Assembly (NCBI GenBank): GCA_014649155.1
Contig: BMSM01000001.1
Coordinates: 372,001-436,000 of the forward strand
Origin: Streptomyces griseoviridis
GTDB taxonomy: Bacteria; Actinomycetota; Actinomycetes; Streptomycetales; Streptomycetaceae
Reading direction: 5' to 3'
DNA: 64,000 nucleotides
Each line of letters starts with the position of its first letter. Within the stretch, counting starts at the first letter, position 1. A model generated the notes under the pieces. That model had not been told where the DNA came from and did no database searches. It saw nothing but the letters and a program-made list of their open reading frames with translations. This document shows, piece after piece, positions 63,087 through 64,000 of this stretch. Both the position numbers and the translations under genes were made by a program.

Positions 63087-63329
63087 ATGTGCCGAAGTAT
63101 CAAGACGCTACGACCGCCCGCGCTGGCCGAGCAGGCCACCGGGGAGGAGATCCGGGCCGCGGCCCTGCAGTACGTGCGCAAGGTCTCCGGCTTCCGGGCA
63201 CCGGCCGCGCACAATCAGGAGGTGTTCGACCGGGCCGTGGCGGCGATCGCCGAGGCCACCGCCGAACTGCTGGACGGACTGGAGGTGCGGGGCGCGGGCG
63301 CGGCCACGGGGGAGCGCCGGGCGGGCTGA
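63087..63329 (+). CDS. DUF2277 protein
   Basis: 80 aa. CRSIKTLRPPALAEQATGEEIRAAALQYVRKVSGFRAPAAHNQEVFDRAVAAIAEATAELLDGL is the complete DUF2277 family pattern (usual start MCR-IKTLRPP). ATG at 63087; GGGAGG lies upstream. Function unknown, related to cytoplasmic proteins of many phyla. Confidence 0.94.
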   Translation: MCRSIKTLRPPALAEQATGEEIRAAALQYVRKVSGFRAPAAHNQEVFDRAVAAIAEATAELLDGLEVRGAGAATGERRAG

Positions 63330-63362
63330 CCCGGGGCCGGGGCGCGCGGGCCCGGCGGCGGC

Positions 63363-63986
63363 TCAGGGGGCCGGCGGGGTCTCCGTCGCCGCGCGCGGGC
63401 GGCGCATCAGCAGGGCCGCCCCGGCGCCCGCCCCGAACAGGGCGACGAGGGAGACCCCCGTCGCCAGCCAGGTCGCGCCCAGCCACTGGCCGCCGAAGTA
63501 GCCCAGGGCGACGCTGTACGCGGCCCAGGAGAGGCCGGCCAGCGCGGACCAGGGCAGGAACTCCCGCGCCTTGCGGTGCGCGGCGCCCGCGCCGAGGGAG
63601 ACGACGGACCGCCCGGCCGGGGCGAACCGGGCCAGCACCACCAGCGCGCCGCCGCCGCGGGCCAGGGCGGCACCGAGGCGTTCCTGCGCCTTGGAGAGCT
63701 TGCGGGAGCGGGCGATCGCACGGTCCAGACGCGGGCCGCCCCGCCAGGCGAGGCGGTAGGCGACCAGGTCACCGAGGACGGACGCGGTGGTGGCGCAGAG
63801 GATCAGCACCAGGATGTCGGGGACGTCGTGCGGGACCTGGCCGGTGGCGGCGCCCGAACCGGCCGCCGCCGCGGTGGCCGCCGCGATCACCAGGACGCCG
63901 CTCGGCAGCACGGGCAGGAAGACGTCCAGGAGGACGGAGAGGGCCACGAAGGCGTAGATCCAAGGGCTGCTGACCAGCGACCCCAT
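63363..63986 (-). CDS. DedA-family membrane protein (second)
   Basis: 207 aa if it begins at ATG 63986; the window ends 14 bases beyond, so a longer start cannot be excluded (GTG at 63998 is in frame). Helices include PWIYAFVALSVLLDVFLPVLPSG, LVLILCATTASVLGDLVAYRLAW and ALVVLARFAPAGRSVVSLGAGAAH, the DedA re-entrant motif with conserved Arg. Less typical than the DedA at 59062: the first motif has Asp (LLDVFLPVLPSG). Confidence 0.9.
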   Translation of the reverse strand: MGSLVSSPWIYAFVALSVLLDVFLPVLPSGVLVIAAATAAAAGSGAATGQVPHDVPDILVLILCATTASVLGDLVAYRLAWRGGPRLDRAIARSRKLSKAQERLGAALARGGGALVVLARFAPAGRSVVSLGAGAAHRKAREFLPWSALAGLSWAAYSVALGYFGGQWLGATWLATGVSLVALFGAGAGAALLMRRPRAATETPPAP

Positions 63987-64000
63987 GCTTCCGAACACCG

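Overview
The window is chromosomal DNA from a high-G+C actinomycete, almost certainly a Streptomyces. The support is strong G/C bias at third codon positions, frequent GTG starts, and genus-typical families (DUF397/XRE pairs, DUF3145, DUF3052, DUF5954, a zinc-ribbon/repeat protein of the kind I know as the SCO2400 family). A fatty-acid synthase locus in the order fasR-fabD-fabH-acpP-fabF and an E. coli-type homodimeric pyruvate dehydrogenase (aceE) also fit. No prophage, CRISPR array or intact insertion sequence was seen. Most of the window looks like core chromosome with a few accessory islands.

Layout. 1-8.4 kb, minus strand: a sugar uptake and catabolism island. It holds a ChvE-type binding lipoprotein, the MmsA ATPase and MmsB permease, a Tat-exported aldose 1-epimerase (cut by the window edge), a U32-like TIM-barrel protein, a zinc alcohol dehydrogenase and a galactonate-dehydratase-like enolase. 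8.6-17.6 kb: small regulator/effector pairs (HxlR/hydrolase, LysR/MFS, MarR/quinone reductase plus Ohr), several with clear palindromic operators between divergent genes, and a two-gene unit that appears frameshifted. 17.6-22.8 kb: a large Rhs polymorphic toxin with a C-terminal YwqJ-like deaminase tip and a SUKH-family immunity gene overlapping its stop codon. 22.9-30.1 kb: a pyroglutamyl-peptidase-like exported protein, a TetR next to a GH3 glycosidase, a cytosolic mutarotase, an SGNH lipoprotein and DUF3145.

30.2-35.2 kb: the essential type II fatty-acid synthase cluster with its activator FasR and a perfect palindrome in front of fabD. 35.2-45.3 kb: mixed housekeeping and regulatory genes (pirin, XRE/DUF397, DUF5954, serine hydrolase, GNAT, MerR, DUF4429, DUF1023 hydrolase, TetR/MFS exporter). 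45.3-48.8 kb: aceE, preceded on the chromosome by unusual repeats. 48.8-49.9 kb: DUF3052 and an AhpE-like peroxiredoxin.

49.9-59.1 kb: a tellurium-resistance-like (Ter) stress locus. It has two TerD proteins, a TerC-like DUF475 membrane protein, a TerA/TerD-like protein and a TerD with a proline-rich tail. Next to them is a biosynthetic module: a CitE-like lyase, a two-part phosphoribosyltransferase/TRSP fusion and a HAD phosphatase. This matches the known association of Ter proteins with a proposed nucleoside-like metabolite pathway. 59-64 kb: two DedA proteins, an FmdB zinc ribbon, a coiled-coil membrane protein, a DUF4097 protein, tRNA-Val(UAC), DUF2277 and small unknowns. Two copies of one palindromic, MITE-like repeat lie at about 39.1 and 60.1 kb.
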